64,000 bases of DNA from Paradesertivirga sp965650335 (GCA_965650335.1 CBFGOI010000001.1:1-64000), one strand, 5' to 3'. Positions 32,566-42,620 are shown, numbered from the stretch's first letter. A program made the numbers and translations. Notes: generated from the sequence alone by a model not told the origin.

Positions 32566-35500
32566 TTATTTGACAATTGGTTTAATCATAAATCTGAACT
32601 CATACCCTTTATAAGGAAGTTGATATTGGGGCATAGGCCTTGACCGCCAACTATCAATTCCTCCAACTCCCATTTGTTTATAATCAATATTTAATTGTGT
32701 CTGGGGTCTTTTTACCAAATCTGCTGCATGGCGTTGCTCGCGTTTTTCACCGTCATCCAAATCCGAATCAAAATAATGCAGCGCACTGATGCTTAAAGGA
32801 ATATCCGAGCTGACCTGCAATCCTTTCCCAACTGAATTATAGACAGTGTACCAGCGGATATCGGTTTTGTTTCCGGTTTCCTGAGGTATAACGTAGGGGA
32901 AAAACTGCGAATCAACAGTTTGTTTATACAATCCAAGGTGGGCGCTAAAATTGCGATCCTGATAATTCTCATGAGGGCCGCGGCCATAGTATTCTACATT
33001 ATTAAAGCCTGCCGGAAGTATCCATTGCATCCCGAATCGCGGAAGCATTTCAACTTTTTTTGAAGTATCCGGAACGGAAAGTTTTTGATGAGCCATCAAT
33101 TCGCCCAGGGAATTGATCCTATATTCTATATTTAGTTTGGCAAAAACTTCGGCAAGTTGGTATTCCGCTCTAATTACAGCCACATTGTTTTCTATAGTTG
33201 AGCTAAGATTACTCAAAAGAGGTATTGCTGTAGAAGTTCTCCATGCCTTCAATTTTGTAGGCAGCTGTGCTCCAAAATCGTTATCATTAGGTGCACGCCA
33301 GAAATTAGGCTTCAGTGAATATCCTGATTCGATAAATTTCTGCCCATTTATTTCATACTGTTTCAGGAAACCTGTTTTCTGATCGAAGGTAGCTTTCAAC
33401 TGCGACGATGAGATGGTCAAGTCCCCGTCTTTCTCTGATTTAGTAATCAAAGACCGGCCTTTAACCTCTATTACATTCTTATAAGAGCCTCCAAGGCTTA
33501 ACTGCTCCACCGCGATCTCGTGACCGGCAGGAACCAGGGGATGTGCCTTAGTCAGCTTATACGAAAGATTTAGAAAAGCCTCTCCGCCTGGCAGCTTTTT
33601 TAGCGGTAATTTAAACGAACCCGTTTCCTGCGGCTGCACATTAACATTCGAAAGCGAACCTGATTGTACTCTTTTTCCGTTTACTACAACTTCCCAATCA
33701 AGTTTTACATCAGACAGATCTGTAAAAAACTTCTCGTTATAAACCTGCAACGTATTGCCTTTGAATAACTTCGTGTGAATATCCTGTTGTACTTTTTTCA
33801 TTTCCCAGGCATGGGGATAAGGCGTACGGTTTGCATAGAATATGCCTTTAGCCGCATAGTTCCAGTCGGTTATTGCGTCTTTAGGCTCATAATCACCACC
33901 GTATGTGTACACCGTATCGCCTTTGCTATTTACACGCTGAAAACACTGATCTACAAAATCCCAAATAAAACCACCCTGAAAATGTTTCTTATTTGCGCGT
34001 ATCACTTCCCAATAATCTGTAAAATTCCCTAAAGAGTTCCCCATAGCATGAGCATATTCGCACATAATAAAGGGCCGCTTGGGCTCAGGATTATTTTTTA
34101 CATAAGCAAGCATCGCTGCCGGACTTGGGTACATAGGGTCGATGATATCAGAATTCCATTCCCAGGTAAACGTTCTATAATCGGCTACGGCCCTTTCATA
34201 CTGGATAGGCCGACTTGGATCCCTTTTTTTCATCCATAGGTAACAGGAGTAAAAGTTATATCCATTACCGGCCTCATTGCCCATGCTCCAGATCACAATT
34301 GACGCGTGATTTTTATCTCTCTCTACCATTCGTACAACACGTTGTAAATGTGCCTGCAGCCACGTTGGCCGGTTGGCCATGGTATTCGTGATACTGTAGC
34401 CCATACCATGCGATTCTATATTTGCTTCGCCAACGACATAAAGCCCGTATTCATCGCAGAGGTTTAGCCAGGTTTCACTATTAGGATAGTGGCTGGTACG
34501 CACGGCATTAATATTAAACTTTTTCATTAGCTGAATATCTTTCAGCATTGCTTCCTTTGAGATTGTCTGCCCTGTAATAGGATCTGTTTCATGTCGGTTT
34601 ACACCTTTTATGATCACCGGTTTTCCATTTACCAAAAACAGGCCTTGCTTAATCTCAATTTTCCTGAAGCCGATTTTTTGCGTGATCACTTCAAGCAACT
34701 CATTCTTTTCATTACGAAGTCGAATAAACACGTCATAAAGAGCAGGAGTTTCAGCAGTCCATAGTTTTGGCGAAGTAACGGGAAGTGTTAAGGTGGTAGT
34801 AGATGTATCTAGTTTTATTGAGCGTGATACGATGACACGGTTGCCATCTCTTAATTCCAATTCGGCCCTGACCGGAACCGAAGGTTTCTGATTGAGGGTT
34901 AGTGTTGCCCTGAGTGTTGCATCTTTATATTTACTATCAAGATCCGGTATTAATTCTACATCATAAAGATGGGTTTGATTTCGGGCCACCAGATAGCAGT
35001 CGCGGGTAATTCCGCTGAGGCGCCACATATCCTGGTCCTCAATATAATTGGCATCACACCAGCGCATCACGCGGAGTACTATCAGGTTCTTGCCCTGAAC
35101 CAGATATTTCGAAACATCAAATTCAGACGGCAACTTACTATCTTCACCATATCCAACATATTTACCGTTCACCCAAACGCTGAGGTTCGACTTAGCGGCT
35201 CCTATATGAAGTATAACTTCTTTATTTTTCCAACTCTCCGGAACAACTATTTCTCGCCTGTAAACGCCTGTGTTATTTACGTTCATCGGAACCTGAGGCG
35301 GATCTGGTTTTTTATCAGGCATCAGGTAAGTAAATTCAAATCCTGATGTAGTATACATCGGGAAGCCATATCCACTCATCTCCCAATTACCGGGTACTTT
35401 TAATGATTTCCATTTCGAATCATCAAATGATGGAGTTTCAAAACCTTTAGGAACACCTGCCGGTTGCTCGGCCCAAAAAAACTTCCAATTTCCGTTCAGG

Positions 35501-35706
35501 CTTTTATAATTGGCTGATTGGGTCCAGTCATTTTGCTGTGCTAAGTTGTCAGATTCATAGACAAAATAGGATGAGTGCATGGGCATACGGTTTTCTTCCG
35601 TAGCTTGCTCATCAAGCCATAGTGGTTGTTGCGCATAGGATTGCACCGAAACTAAGATGATGCTTAGCTGGAGTATTTTTTGGCGAATTTTAGGCAGTAG
35701 GCTCAT
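32566..35706 (-). CDS. GH2 beta-galactosidase (LacZ type)
   Basis: A 1046-residue secreted enzyme (signal ends SVQSYAQ). It has the five-domain LacZ layout: jelly roll (GVYRREIVVPESW), immunoglobulin-like domain, TIM barrel with acid/base Glu478 in IWSMGNEAGNG and nucleophile Glu550 in CEYAHAMGNS, then Bgal_small_N (QKTGFLKQYEINGQKF and HENYQDR). The GGFIWDFVDQC segment is typical. It removes terminal beta-galactose, for example from galactan or arabinogalactan side chains, after fucosidase and arabinosidases have trimmed them. It is convergent with the MTHFR-like gene and separately promoted. Confidence 0.95.
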   Translation of the reverse strand: MSLLPKIRQKILQLSIILVSVQSYAQQPLWLDEQATEENRMPMHSSYFVYESDNLAQQNDWTQSANYKSLNGNWKFFWAEQPAGVPKGFETPSFDDSKWKSLKVPGNWEMSGYGFPMYTTSGFEFTYLMPDKKPDPPQVPMNVNNTGVYRREIVVPESWKNKEVILHIGAAKSNLSVWVNGKYVGYGEDSKLPSEFDVSKYLVQGKNLIVLRVMRWCDANYIEDQDMWRLSGITRDCYLVARNQTHLYDVELIPDLDSKYKDATLRATLTLNQKPSVPVRAELELRDGNRVIVSRSIKLDTSTTTLTLPVTSPKLWTAETPALYDVFIRLRNEKNELLEVITQKIGFRKIEIKQGLFLVNGKPVIIKGVNRHETDPITGQTISKEAMLKDIQLMKKFNINAVRTSHYPNSETWLNLCDEYGLYVVGEANIESHGMGYSITNTMANRPTWLQAHLQRVVRMVERDKNHASIVIWSMGNEAGNGYNFYSCYLWMKKRDPSRPIQYERAVADYRTFTWEWNSDIIDPMYPSPAAMLAYVKNNPEPKRPFIMCEYAHAMGNSLGNFTDYWEVIRANKKHFQGGFIWDFVDQCFQRVNSKGDTVYTYGGDYEPKDAITDWNYAAKGIFYANRTPYPHAWEMKKVQQDIHTKLFKGNTLQVYNEKFFTDLSDVKLDWEVVVNGKRVQSGSLSNVNVQPQETGSFKLPLKKLPGGEAFLNLSYKLTKAHPLVPAGHEIAVEQLSLGGSYKNVIEVKGRSLITKSEKDGDLTISSSQLKATFDQKTGFLKQYEINGQKFIESGYSLKPNFWRAPNDNDFGAQLPTKLKAWRTSTAIPLLSNLSSTIENNVAVIRAEYQLAEVFAKLNIEYRINSLGELMAHQKLSVPDTSKKVEMLPRFGMQWILPAGFNNVEYYGRGPHENYQDRNFSAHLGLYKQTVDSQFFPYVIPQETGNKTDIRWYTVYNSVGKGLQVSSDIPLSISALHYFDSDLDDGEKREQRHAADLVKRPQTQLNIDYKQMGVGGIDSWRSRPMPQYQLPYKGYEFRFMIKPIVK

Positions 35707-35962
35707 TTATAATACATTAAAACTTAACATACAATGGTAAAAATTAAAGGTTTAGTAATCAGACAAACACCTATAATTTACCAGTTATAGCAGCATCTTA
35801 TCCTATGGCTGCTTCAAAAAAAATAAGAGGTACAGCAATACTCAAACATTACGTCGCCGATCCAGACCCAATGGATAATACAGACGGCAATTTACGATTA
35901 CATTTATGATGAATCTTATTATTGATACACGTTGATAGATGAAATTATCAATCATACTGAAA

Positions 35963-37627
35963 TTAATTGATAAGCACCCCGATGTAATAATTAAATGTAT
36001 CAACTTCAAGGTCTTCAGGAGTTATGGCCGGAATATCAAGGGGTGTGAACGAAGCTGATGGATTTATAAATTGATATTCCCCCCCTTTTGCGCGTATTCT
36101 CACAGGCATATTAAAATCTTGCACATCGGCTATCCAGCGGCATTGCATCTTTCCATCCTTATGTCTGAATTCTAATACAGGAATAGAGGTATAATTAAGA
36201 TATTGATCAAAAATTGTATTCAGGTTTTTACCCGACTCTTTGTTTATATATTTAATAACATCTTCCGCGGTTACGGTCTTGTGATAAAAAGTCTTATTTA
36301 AACCTCTTAGTATCTGCCTCCATTTTTCATCATTGTTTATAATTACCCTGATCATATTCAGAAGGTTTCCTCCTTTAGGATACATGTCTGCTGACCCTGA
36401 CTTGTTAACGTGATACGGCCCCCTCACCGGAGCAGCATTTGATATCAATCTTCTGGTTCCATGTACATATTCCTGTGCGGCCTTCTTTCCGTAGTAATAC
36501 TCTATAAACAACGACTCCGAATAATTTGTAAAGCTCTCGTGAATCCACAAATCTCCTAAATCCTGCGAAGTTATATTATTGCCGAACCACTCGTGACCGC
36601 TTTCGTGGACAATAATAAAATCCCATTTCAAACCCCATCCTGTGTCAGACAGATCTTGTCCAAGATATCCGTTTTGAAATTTGTTTCCATAAGCAATAGC
36701 ACTCTGGTGCTCCATCCCAAGATAAGGAGCTTCAACAAGTTTATATCCATCTTCATAAAAGGGAAAGGGTCCGAACCAATACTCAAAAGCTTTCAGCATC
36801 CGCTTTGCATCATAGCCAAACCATTTCCTGGCTCTATCAGAATTTTGAGCCAGAACCCAATAATCCATAGTCAGCTTCCCCTTTTCTCCATCATAAGAGT
36901 CTTGAACATGTTTATAGTCCCCTATATTGAGGGCCACATTATAGTTATTGATGGGGTTGGCTACAAACCAATCAAAGCGCGTATAGCCATTCTTGAGCTT
37001 TGTTACCCTTCTGAGACGTCCGTTGGATACATTTTTTAACCCTGATGGAACACTTACACTTATCAGCATACTATCTACCTCATCTTTTTGATGATCTTTT
37101 GTTGGCCACCATATGCTTGCTCCCACCTCCTGACAGGCGGATGCTACCCACGGCTTTCCGGATGCGTCTTTGGAGAACACTATACCCCCGTCCCAGGGGG
37201 CTCGTTTTGCGACGGTAGGATAGCCAGAATAATACACTTTAAATTCATCCGAACTCCCTTTCTCAATCTTAGAGGGAAAAGTGACAAATACAGCATTAAA
37301 TTTCCGTTCTACCGGAAGCTGCCGTCCTTTATACTCTACCTTTTTAACGTCAAGATTGCTGAATAGATCAAATTGAAGCTTATCAAAATCCTCTGTGGCA
37401 GTAAATCTGAATACATTGGTGCCGCTGATGTATTTTTTATCGATATCTACAGTCACATCCAAGTGGTAGTAGTTGATATCGTAGCACGTTCTAAGCGGCG
37501 ATAAGTATCCTCTTAAAGAATCGGCTTGTGTGAATTTTATCGTCTCCTTGAACAACTGTGCTTTTGATCTGTCCGGAAAAAATATCAGTACGAGACAAGC
37601 AATAAAAATTGAATTATAATGACGCAT
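35963..37627 (-). CDS. M1-family metallopeptidase
   Basis: A 554-residue secreted zinc aminopeptidase-like enzyme (signal about 1-23). The zinc site HESGHEWFG (His341, Glu342, His345) is followed 18 residues later by the third ligand Glu364 in LWIHESFTNYSE, and GMEHQSAIAYG matches the exopeptidase GAMEN motif in altered form. An N-terminal saddle domain (YHLDVTVDIDKKYISGTNVFRF) precedes the catalytic domain. It lacks the long C-terminal helical domain of PepN and so is of the shorter type common in Bacteroidota. It begins 28 bp after the stop of the DPP4-like gene, so a peptide-degradation operon is likely. Confidence 0.9.
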   Translation of the reverse strand: MRHYNSIFIACLVLIFFPDRSKAQLFKETIKFTQADSLRGYLSPLRTCYDINYYHLDVTVDIDKKYISGTNVFRFTATEDFDKLQFDLFSNLDVKKVEYKGRQLPVERKFNAVFVTFPSKIEKGSSDEFKVYYSGYPTVAKRAPWDGGIVFSKDASGKPWVASACQEVGASIWWPTKDHQKDEVDSMLISVSVPSGLKNVSNGRLRRVTKLKNGYTRFDWFVANPINNYNVALNIGDYKHVQDSYDGEKGKLTMDYWVLAQNSDRARKWFGYDAKRMLKAFEYWFGPFPFYEDGYKLVEAPYLGMEHQSAIAYGNKFQNGYLGQDLSDTGWGLKWDFIIVHESGHEWFGNNITSQDLGDLWIHESFTNYSESLFIEYYYGKKAAQEYVHGTRRLISNAAPVRGPYHVNKSGSADMYPKGGNLLNMIRVIINNDEKWRQILRGLNKTFYHKTVTAEDVIKYINKESGKNLNTIFDQYLNYTSIPVLEFRHKDGKMQCRWIADVQDFNMPVRIRAKGGEYQFINPSASFTPLDIPAITPEDLEVDTFNYYIGVLIN

Positions 37628-37655
37628 TTAATATTTGGTAGAGATAAGCGTTTTT

Positions 37656-39839
37656 TTATTTCCCTCCTGGCGGGCAATGGGTTTTTAAATAGTTTGTGTA
37701 TAAATCAGCTAAATGGGTCCTCGTCCCTTCTCCTTCCGAAATCGAATGCGAGCGGTTTGGATAAGACATTAAGGAGAATTGTTTATTATACTTAACTAAG
37801 GCGTTAATCAGCAGCTCTGCATTTTGGTAATGCACATTGTCGTCTCCGGTACCATGTATATAAAGTAAGTTACCTTTAAGGCCTGCCGCGTGTGTTAACG
37901 GTGAGCCTTTCATAAAAACCTCCTTATTTTCCTGAGGAAGTCCCATATAACGTTCCTGGTAAATATTATCGTAGCTTAATTGATTGCCTACAGCAGCAAT
38001 AGCGATTCCGGTTTTATAGATCTCCGGATATTGAAACATCAGATTTAAGGTAGTGGAACCACCGCCGCTCCAGCCCCAAACCGCAACTCTGGATGAATCA
38101 ACATATGGCCATTTCAAAATTTCTTTAGCCGCCATTGCCTGATCACGGATATTCAGTATTCCGATATTTTTGTAAATCGATTTACGCCATTCCCTTCCCT
38201 TAGGCGCCGGAGTACCACGATTTTCTACCGAAATGTAGATATAACCATCTTTCGCCATACTGCCTTTATATAACCAATTAATACCAGTACCGTATGTATC
38301 GGTTACAGTTTGAGCTGCCGGTTCGCTGTAAACATAAAATACTACCGGATACTTCTTTAAAGGGTCAAAGTTCTCGGGTTTAACCATCCAACCGTCCATC
38401 TCAACTCCATCAGAGGTCTTAACTTTGAAAAATTCGGGACCATCTGATTTTTCGCCACGAGGTTTAAGCGTTCCGCTTATCGTTTTATGATCAGGTAAAC
38501 TAACAACTTCAGAACCGGGAGTTGTATAACTGTTGGAAAAGTGATGGACCGCAATTTTTGCGTCAGGGGAAATTTCATAGTCATGTGTACCAGACTGGCT
38601 GGCTGGTGAAATTCGTTCAGCCTGCCCTTTTCCTGTGAGGTGTACGCGATACAGATAGGATTGCGTGGCATTATCTGGCGAAGCCATAAAATAAATAAAT
38701 CCGCCTGCTTCATCTATCTCTTTTAAAGTAATAACGTCATATTTTCCTTTGGTAATAAGGCGTTCTTTTCCATCGGTATTGATGCTGTAAATATGTCTCC
38801 ACCCATCTTTTTCGCTTAGCCAGATAAAGTTCTTACCCTTATTTATCCATTCCCAGCCAGAAGCCTCGGCACTCCATCTGGCTTTAATATCTATCCAGGC
38901 TGCATCTTGTTCGTTATATATCGCATTCGATCGCCCGGTTTGAGCATTTGAAATGAAAATTTTACTTACATTCTGTTTACGATTAAGTTGTTGTAGTATG
39001 ATTTGTTCTGATCCGGGGACCCATTCCATTCTGGGAATATAATGCTGAACCGGATCGCCGGGCAGGTCTATCCAGGTTACTTTACCGTTTTCCAGGCCAA
39101 CTACACCTATTTTACATGATGAAGGATCCTCCCCTGCCTTGGGGTACTCAACCGGAATATTAAAGGAGTAGGTAGAATCAGTTGTATTTAGCATCAGGTA
39201 GTTCCGGATGTTTGTAGCATCAATTTGCCAGAAGGCAATCTTCTTACTGTCCGGAGACCAGCGAAATCCGTCGCGGCAGTCGAATTCCTCTTCGTAGGCC
39301 CAATCGAAAGTACCGTTGATCAATCTGTCGGTTCCATCGTGAGTCAATTGTTTAATGTGTCCTGTCGATAAATCTTCTACAAAAAGGTTATGTCCGCTCA
39401 CATACGCTAATTTTGTTGCGTCTGGCGAAAACTTCGCGTACATTAAGGAAGCTTCGGGTCTGTCTGTTCCTGCCTGTCTAAAAGTCCTTGATTTGAGATC
39501 GAAAACCCAGTAATCTCCGCGTGTATCATAGCGCCAGACCTTCCTGGTATTGGTTTGTATCAATACCTTCTGGCGGTCGTCTGAAAAAGAAAACCTTATG
39601 ATTGGAACAGGGGAAGATTTACCTCGAGGAATAAGTTCTTTACTGCTGATGATTACTTCTTGTTTACCTGCATCATTTACACGTTGCAGAATAATTCCGG
39701 ATTTGTCTGATTTATAAAGCCCTAGACCATCGGCACTCCACTGTTGTTTTTGGCCAAATTGTGCTATAACCTGCGTCTGAAGAGACACGTAAATAACTAT
39801 TCCTACAAGAAAACCTTTGAAAAGCTTGATTTGATACAT
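37656..39839 (-). CDS. S9 family peptidase (dipeptidyl peptidase IV type)
   Basis: A 727-residue secreted serine peptidase. A signal peptide (about 1-26) is followed by the DPPIV N-terminal beta-propeller (FDWAYEEEFDCRDGFRWSPDSKKIAFW) carrying the glutamate pair motif that binds the substrate N-terminus. The alpha/beta hydrolase domain has the nucleophile Ser591 in VWGWSGGGSTT, the aspartate in HGTGDDNVHYQN and the histidine in PNRSHSISEG. It releases N-terminal dipeptides, mostly X-Pro. First gene of the pair with the M1 peptidase. Such pairs feed on proline-rich peptides, which are also abundant in plant cell-wall glycoproteins. Confidence 0.93.
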   Translation of the reverse strand: MYQIKLFKGFLVGIVIYVSLQTQVIAQFGQKQQWSADGLGLYKSDKSGIILQRVNDAGKQEVIISSKELIPRGKSSPVPIIRFSFSDDRQKVLIQTNTRKVWRYDTRGDYWVFDLKSRTFRQAGTDRPEASLMYAKFSPDATKLAYVSGHNLFVEDLSTGHIKQLTHDGTDRLINGTFDWAYEEEFDCRDGFRWSPDSKKIAFWQIDATNIRNYLMLNTTDSTYSFNIPVEYPKAGEDPSSCKIGVVGLENGKVTWIDLPGDPVQHYIPRMEWVPGSEQIILQQLNRKQNVSKIFISNAQTGRSNAIYNEQDAAWIDIKARWSAEASGWEWINKGKNFIWLSEKDGWRHIYSINTDGKERLITKGKYDVITLKEIDEAGGFIYFMASPDNATQSYLYRVHLTGKGQAERISPASQSGTHDYEISPDAKIAVHHFSNSYTTPGSEVVSLPDHKTISGTLKPRGEKSDGPEFFKVKTSDGVEMDGWMVKPENFDPLKKYPVVFYVYSEPAAQTVTDTYGTGINWLYKGSMAKDGYIYISVENRGTPAPKGREWRKSIYKNIGILNIRDQAMAAKEILKWPYVDSSRVAVWGWSGGGSTTLNLMFQYPEIYKTGIAIAAVGNQLSYDNIYQERYMGLPQENKEVFMKGSPLTHAAGLKGNLLYIHGTGDDNVHYQNAELLINALVKYNKQFSLMSYPNRSHSISEGEGTRTHLADLYTNYLKTHCPPGGK

Positions 39840-39921
39840 CGTAAAAATTATGTTAACCGTTTATAACAAACGAAATCTCGAAATTCAATAATATAGTTCC
39901 CTCTTAACTATACTTCGTTAG

Positions 39922-40128
39922 CTACACAAGAAACCAATGAATATAAGAGCATTCGGCACACACTAAACAGGTAGCCGTTTTATTTGTCCAGTCCAAACTA
40001 AAAAATGAAGCTATTGCAGTGTTAAGCTGAGCTTCTCGAGACCAAAACAGATCATTTCGACAATTATGACATATTAGATCCCGACCTTTTATTTCAAAAT
40101 TCGTTGGTTCGCTAGAAAATAATCCCAT
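39922..40128 (-). CDS. Small zinc-ribbon protein of unknown function
   Basis: A 68-residue protein with two paired-cysteine knuckles, LICHNCRND near residue 20 and CLVCAECSY near residue 55, as in a zinc ribbon. The rest is hydrophilic with an aromatic C-terminus (IHWFLV). There is no signal peptide or membrane segment, so it is likely cytoplasmic and could bind nucleic acid or protein. Similar short zinc-ribbon hypotheticals occur in Bacteroidota. It stands alone, 82 bp upstream of the DPP4 start on the same strand. Confidence 0.65.
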   Translation of the reverse strand: MGLFSSEPTNFEIKGRDLICHNCRNDLFWSREAQLNTAIASFFSLDWTNKTATCLVCAECSYIHWFLV

Positions 40129-40331
40129 GGTTTAAAATTGATGGTGAAGAACTAAAATAGGGTTTAAACTTGGTTTTATGCTAACCCTTATTTAATTCTA
40201 CATATTTACGTTAGTCATTTAAATAAATGGGGATCAAGCAAGAAAGTTGTGGAGAGTCGTTGAAACATTAAGTTATTGAAGATCAGGTTCCGAGGCTTAA
40301 GAAAAAAGAGCTCTAAAACAATTATTCGTTT

Positions 40332-40379
40332 TCAACTCAGCTGTAAGTATACTTATAAAACGAGTTACAGCTGAGTTGA
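40332..40379. repeat. Stem-loop with 15-bp perfect arms
   Basis: TCAACTCAGCTGTAA at 40332-40346 pairs exactly with 40365-40379 around an 18-nt loop. No T-tract directly follows, so terminator function is doubtful. It could be a small-RNA structure or a dispersed repeat. Confidence 0.6.
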
Positions 40380-40514
40380 TTATTTTGAAGTGCTTTGAAC
40401 AGGCACTATGGATGTAAAATATTGTACTTAATGCTCTCACTTAGGTTATAACCAGTTCTTCTGCATCCAGCTTTGACAAGGTGAGAATCTATTTTTCTCC
40501 ACAAACTCCACTAA

Positions 40515-40557
40515 TCACCGCAAATTTGCGGTGACATAATACATTATTCACCGCAAA
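40515..40557. repeat. 20-bp perfect palindrome plus third half-site
   Basis: TCACCGCAAA followed immediately by its complement (40515-40534), then a third TCACCGCAAA copy in direct orientation at 40548-40557. This is a likely binding site or a mobile REP-like remnant. Confidence 0.6.
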
Positions 40558-40865
40558 GCCGTAGAAGAAAATTAATCACTATCATTCGTGGAGCGTATCA
40601 GCATAAATTTCCACGCAATTACATCGCGGTCCGAGGCTGAAATTATTGACATCAAATCTGACTAGAAAGATTTTTTTTAGGGTTACCTATTTAGCATTTC
40701 AGTATTAATTTAAAAGAAACAACAAATACTAAGACATAAGTATCGAAGGAAGCAAGACGACTAAAAAAGTCCCAAATATTTAATTAGACCTGATTTATTC
40801 CGCTGGTGGTTTTACCACTGCGGCATTGTAAACTATTCCAAATTTTCTTTTAAATTAATAGAAGT

Positions 40866-41534
40866 ATGAAAAAGCTATTTTATACTGCCGGGATTTGTAT
40901 TGTCTTAACTGTAGCATGTTCGGACGAAAAACCCATATCAAATGTACTTTTTGTAAGCCCCCAACCTGAAGAGACCAGAGAGTTTCTAACCTTTCCTAAA
41001 TATCTTTTAGGCGAGTACTGTTCGGCTAGAGATAGTAGTCGGATAAGTATCCATCCTAAGGGAATCTACTTGCATAACAACTATCCCGGCAATGTATCGG
41101 TGATGGATCTAGATTCAACCTATATTTTAATTGGAGATTCACTGATAAGAGATATGAAAAGCAGGATCGACTTCCCAGTTAAACGACAGGGAGATACTTT
41201 GTATTGGACCGGCGAACAAACAGATACACTGTTTAAATTTGATGAGAACCACGTGCTAAAAAGATACAAAAATACCTGGATCTTAAATAGTCGGCAGGAA
41301 GATGGCTGGCTGCTTGCTAAGCTTGAAAAAAAGAACAAGCAACTGACATGGAGTTACATTGACTCAACAGAAATAAATCAACTGAAAAACCTATCAGATA
41401 CTTACGTCGACTCTATCCCCTTTCAGTTCAAAATAAGCCCGTCTAAATTTAAAGAGTTTATTAGTTCTCATGGATTCAAAGACATCGATACATTCCAATT
41501 TAAAGCCCCAGTGCATAAAGCATTCTTGAAATAA
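40866..41534 (+). CDS. Lipoprotein of unknown function
   Basis: A 222-residue lipoprotein; the signal MKKLFYTAGICIVLTVAC ends in a lipobox with Cys18 at the processing site. The mature part has alternating short beta strands (SRISIHPKGIYLHNNYPG, GDTLYWTGEQTDTLFKFD) suggestive of a beta-sandwich or lipocalin-like fold. I recognise no family. It is followed 34 bp later by a second lipoprotein gene, so the two may form an operon. Confidence 0.75.
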   Translation: MKKLFYTAGICIVLTVACSDEKPISNVLFVSPQPEETREFLTFPKYLLGEYCSARDSSRISIHPKGIYLHNNYPGNVSVMDLDSTYILIGDSLIRDMKSRIDFPVKRQGDTLYWTGEQTDTLFKFDENHVLKRYKNTWILNSRQEDGWLLAKLEKKNKQLTWSYIDSTEINQLKNLSDTYVDSIPFQFKISPSKFKEFISSHGFKDIDTFQFKAPVHKAFLK

Positions 41535-41568
41535 ATAGACAAATCAATTGAATTTAAACAACAACGAA

Positions 41569-42435
41569 ATGAAAATGACAAAATTCTCATTAGGGATTTG
41601 TATTGCCCTAACTTTTGCAGCATGTAGTAGTAACAAATCTGAAGAATCGGATTTAGCATCAGCTGATTCTGTAGGTATAATGCCCGGTCTGGTTGCTGAT
41701 TCCCCTGAAAGCAAGGCCAAACTAGTCAAGACAGCAGATCTCGATTTCAAAGTAAAAGATGTCTATAAAAGTAGCAGCAATATCCAACAGAGGGTTAAGA
41801 AACTTGGTGGATTAGTGATGCACACAGACATCAAGACGTCGGAGATGGCCAGCAAATCGATACCTGTCTCCGATGATTCGATACAGGTTATTTCTACTTA
41901 TAATATTGAAGCCCGGATGACTGTAAGGGTGCCTGCAGAAAATTTAGATGCCTTTGTGCAAGCTGCAGCTCATGATGCCATTTTGATTAGCACAGCAACA
42001 GTTGATATTGATGACCGCACTTTCGATTTTCTGGGAAGTGCCCTAAAGCAACAAAGCAGGCAGCAAATACTCAACAAAGAGCTCAAAAAAGACACGCTTA
42101 AAACCAATGATGTGCTTCAGTTAGCCAACCAACAAGATGCTGTCATTGATGGAAAAATGAATAATCGCAGAACAGATGTAAGCGTGCGATATAGTACCGT
42201 TAGCCTTCGTTTTTATCAAAATAGTTCATTAAGAAAAGAAATCATACCCAACAACGACTTAAGTGCCTATCAGCTTCCGGTTAATCAACGTTTTGCCGGT
42301 GCATTTGCATCTGGGTTTAACTTCTTTCTAGCTATTATAATCGGTATTGTGCACATCTGGCCAGTCTTTCTTTTTGCAGCAGCTGGGTGGATTATTTATC
42401 GTTATACACAAGCAAAATTGAAAGTTAAGATTTAG
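41569..42435 (+). CDS. DUF4349 lipoprotein
   Basis: A 288-residue lipoprotein starting at the ATG at 41569 (MKMTKFSLGICIALTFAACSS, lipobox cysteine near residue 19). It has the DUF4349 layout: LVKTADLDFKVKDVYKSSSNIQQRVKKLGG, a coiled-coil middle (LKQQSRQQILNKELKK), and a C-terminal transmembrane helix (IGIVHIWPVFLFAAAGWIIY). Such proteins are envelope-anchored at both ends of the periplasmic part. Function unknown. Confidence 0.85.
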   Translation: MKMTKFSLGICIALTFAACSSNKSEESDLASADSVGIMPGLVADSPESKAKLVKTADLDFKVKDVYKSSSNIQQRVKKLGGLVMHTDIKTSEMASKSIPVSDDSIQVISTYNIEARMTVRVPAENLDAFVQAAAHDAILISTATVDIDDRTFDFLGSALKQQSRQQILNKELKKDTLKTNDVLQLANQQDAVIDGKMNNRRTDVSVRYSTVSLRFYQNSSLRKEIIPNNDLSAYQLPVNQRFAGAFASGFNFFLAIIIGIVHIWPVFLFAAAGWIIYRYTQAKLKVKI

Positions 42436-42584
42436 GTTAGGCTATTTTGCTTGACCAAATCCAAATCAAGTCAAAATCCCATAAGATAATCGGGAACTAT
42501 CCGATTATCTCATCCTATAAATACAAGCCAACCTTAAGTGGCCACAATGAGCCAAAAACCCACGAGCTAACACCCCAAGGATAC

Positions 42585-42620
42585 TTATTAAACTTTCAAT
42601 ATATTTTGAAAGTTTAATAA
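42585..42620. promoter_or_regulatory. Operator of the GbsR-family regulator gene
   Basis: Arms TTATTAAACTTTCAA and TTGAAAGTTTAATAA are exact 15-bp complements with a 6-bp spacer. The right arm contains the -33 TTTG element (42605-42608), so a bound dimer would block RNA polymerase. This points to autorepression by the regulator gene that starts 19 bp later. Confidence 0.8.

Larger units (their letters stand above)
40129..40865. other. Long non-coding region with several inverted repeats
   Basis: A 737-bp stretch with no credible coding sequence. It contains a 15-bp-arm stem-loop (40332-40379), a 20-bp perfect palindrome with an extra half-site (40515-40557) and a GTGGT-TTT-ACCAC hairpin flanked by CCGC and GCGG (about 40800-40823) just upstream of the next gene. 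No tRNA or known RNA motif is recognised. Confidence 0.6.
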
